Origin: Atrichornis clamosus
Taxonomy: Eukaryota; Chordata; Aves; Passeriformes; Menuridae
Reading direction: 5' to 3'
Length of the DNA stretch: 64,000 nucleotides
NCBI GenBank assembly: GCA_013400975.1
Contig: WBMZ01014157.1
Coordinates: forward strand, 1 to 64,000
Numbering within the stretch: the first letter of the stretch is position 1; every line of letters starts with the position of its first letter. Shown here piece after piece: positions 62,501-64,000 of this stretch. The notes below the pieces were generated by a model. The model was given only the letters and a program-made list of their open reading frames with translations, did not search any database and had not been told where the DNA came from. The translations under genes and the position numbers were made by a program.

Positions 62501-63385
62501 ACACTCCAGCTCTCCCTTTCCTACTGGAGGAGATACTGTCCCAAGTTTTGCAGTCAGTTACAGTGGCAGTGTTCCCACTGGTGCTGAGGCAAGCTAGAGC
62601 TCCCTAACCAGCTCCCTTGGGGGAATATTCAGGAGAAAGCAGAACATACCTGTTAGCAAAAAGCTTTGGTTGCTTTCATTCATTAAGAAACGAAGGAGAA
62701 GAGCTCTTTTAACAGGACTGGGTTTTTTTACACACAACTGCAGAACATGGTGGTGCTCTGCACAGCCCGGCATGGTTTGTACACCCAGCTCTTCATCCCT
62801 TCACCGCCACAGCGCTGCTGTATGGATATAAACCCTCTTGGACCAGTAAAAAATCATTTAAAGCAAAGAAAAAAATTAACAACATTTGCACAGCAATAGA
62901 GGAAACACCTTTGCAAACAATTCATTCTCATTTTGAAAAACATTTGAGTATCAACCTTCAAAGTTACAAATAATACTTTTATTAGGTTTCAGATGCACGG
63001 ACAGAAACAGATGCAGGGTATGCCCACCTACAGAGCCCACTTCCAACTGCATGAATATTCTTTCACTCCTTCATCACAGCATTAATGCGGGACATAAAAT
63101 AAAAGTAATTAACAATGTTTATGAGGAAGCATATTGTGTTTAAGTGCACATTGTGAAATAAAAAAGGCATTAAGATGGTTCAGAGCATAGGAAATGAGGA
63201 GGGAGGAAATTGTGTTTGTTGAATGTGTTTATGTGAGGATTACATGCAGTTCATGCAATTCAAGATTTCAGAAGCTGATAAGGTCTTTTAAATCAGCCAT
63301 AAAATTTGTATCTGATTTTTCACACCAAAGAAATAACAAAAAATGGTTTTGTTTTCTCTGGAGGAAAACAGAATGAAGGAGGCAT
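53546..63385. other. Mostly unique intron 3 sequence
   Basis: Nearly 10 kb with no recognisable gene, RNA or young mobile element. It includes the purine tract at 58799-58857. Open frames of up to about 105 codons show no domain resemblance and no exon-like conservation that I can judge. Confidence 0.5.
58799..58857 (+). repeat. GGGA-rich purine tract with G-quadruplex potential
   Basis: A pure A/G run of about 59 bases contains GGAGGGAGGGAG twice. More than four G3 runs with short loops make a + strand G-quadruplex plausible, and the mirror-like purine composition could also favour triplex DNA. Confidence 0.75.
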
Positions 63386-63482
63386 AGGGCCAAATTCTGA
63401 TCTCACTTTCACTGGTGTTCAGTGAAATTGTTGGAAATATGCTGGATTTACACTGATGTAAGTGAGATTAGAACCTTGCCTG
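63386..63482. repeat. Imperfect palindromic (foldback) old repeat
   Basis: Left arm GGGCCAAATTCTGATCTCAC with TTTCACTGGTGTTCAG is the imperfect reverse complement of the right arm GGATTTACACTGATGTAAGT with GAGATTAGAACCTTGCC. The arms are about 36 bases each around a short AT-rich centre. From memory it resembles an interspersed palindromic repeat common in birds, turtles and crocodilians with GGCCAAATTCTG ends. I cannot name the family with certainty. Confidence 0.6.
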
Positions 63483-64000
63483 TGGCAGACAGAATGTTGT
63501 CTCTGTACATCTAGTATGGTTTGAGGCTATTTTAATACAAAAACTGTGTTGCTGTAATGTAGTTGAAAAGGTCATGGTGAGCAAATACAGACAAATGTTA
63601 TATAACAATTTGCAGCTTTAATATAATTTTGCTGATCTTTAGCTGAGTTCTTTGAATCTCTGTATAATTTTGCTGGTTTAAATATGTTTCTTATAAACAA
63701 GTTATTAACTTAAGAGAAGTAAAAAGCATTCACCGGGTGAGTCTGAAATGAATCAACACCCACATGTCATATCCCTTTCAGTTGCTAAGTGAATGCTTGT
63801 CTTGTCTGATCTTGTGGATTTAATTTCTGCCAGGGTGTGTTTATACTCTTAAAATGAATCTATCCAAGCAAATCTTTCGTTCCGTAGCACAGTCTTAGCT
63901 GCCCCTGCAAAGCTCATAGGTGTTGCATATTTGTTTGGCACAGACATGGCGTAGACATCCCACAAGATGGGATGAATCAGAGATGAGGTGTCCACGTATC

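Larger units (their letters stand above)
11521..64000 (+). other. HMGA2: HMGA2 intron 3 (5' part, continues beyond window)
   Basis: Everything after the exon 3 donor is interpreted as intron 3, at least 52,480 bases. The next exon should encode a peptide close to PQQVVQKKPAQ; I saw no such sequence with splice sites. Mammalian HMGA2 intron 3 is over 100 kb, so a large intron is expected. The content is mostly AT-rich unique sequence with scattered CR1, SINE and MIR-like remnants, listed separately. Introns of developmental genes like this often hold distal enhancers, but none can be identified from one sequence. Confidence 0.85.

Noticed and set aside
11521..64000. CRISPR arrays, operons, integrons or other prokaryotic systems
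   Set aside because: No regularly spaced direct repeats or dense coding. The exon-intron structure and CR1 elements show a bird nuclear genome.

Overview
This window is vertebrate nuclear DNA, almost certainly from a bird and probably a songbird (passerine). It carries the 5' part of the HMGA2 gene on the + strand. Three coding exons are recognisable from their protein sequence and splice sites: exon 1 (ATG at 1017, coding to 1127), exon 2 (3819-3905) and exon 3 (11470-11520). Together they encode residues 1-83, which include all three AT-hook DNA-binding motifs. The spacer exon and the acidic-tail exon with the 3' UTR were not found, so intron 3 probably runs from 11521 past the right edge, at least 52 kb. 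A very long third intron is typical of vertebrate HMGA2.

The bird assignment rests on the mobile elements. Several are CR1 LINE 3' ends, the dominant avian retrotransposon. One is a tRNA-Ile-derived SINE with a CR1-like tail (15347-15488), a structure I know from passerines (TguSINE1). A few very old MIR-like core-SINE fragments and a decayed palindromic repeat also appear.

Layout: 1-1016 is a GC-rich promoter and 5' leader with long pyrimidine tracts, upstream ATGs and a block resembling the mammalian HMGA2 leader. 1128-3818 is intron 1, whose first ~1.6 kb is still CpG island. 3906-11469 is intron 2, AT-rich, with a C-homopolymer tract and a short GC-rich patch near exon 3. 11521-64000 is intron 3, holding CR1 fragments at about 14.6, 17.8, 26.0, 39.2-40.3, 41.3, 48.5, 49.8 and 53.2 kb. 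The pair at 48.5 and 49.8 kb is inverted.

I found no second protein-coding gene, CRISPR array, bacterial feature or confident non-coding RNA gene. The long open frames outside HMGA2 are at lengths expected by chance, often lack ATG starts, or lie inside CR1 copies. I found no convincing undescribed system. The points most worth a second look are the leader with its upstream ATGs, the SINE insertion, the inverted CR1 pair and the possible truncated HMGA2 product from read-through after exon 3.
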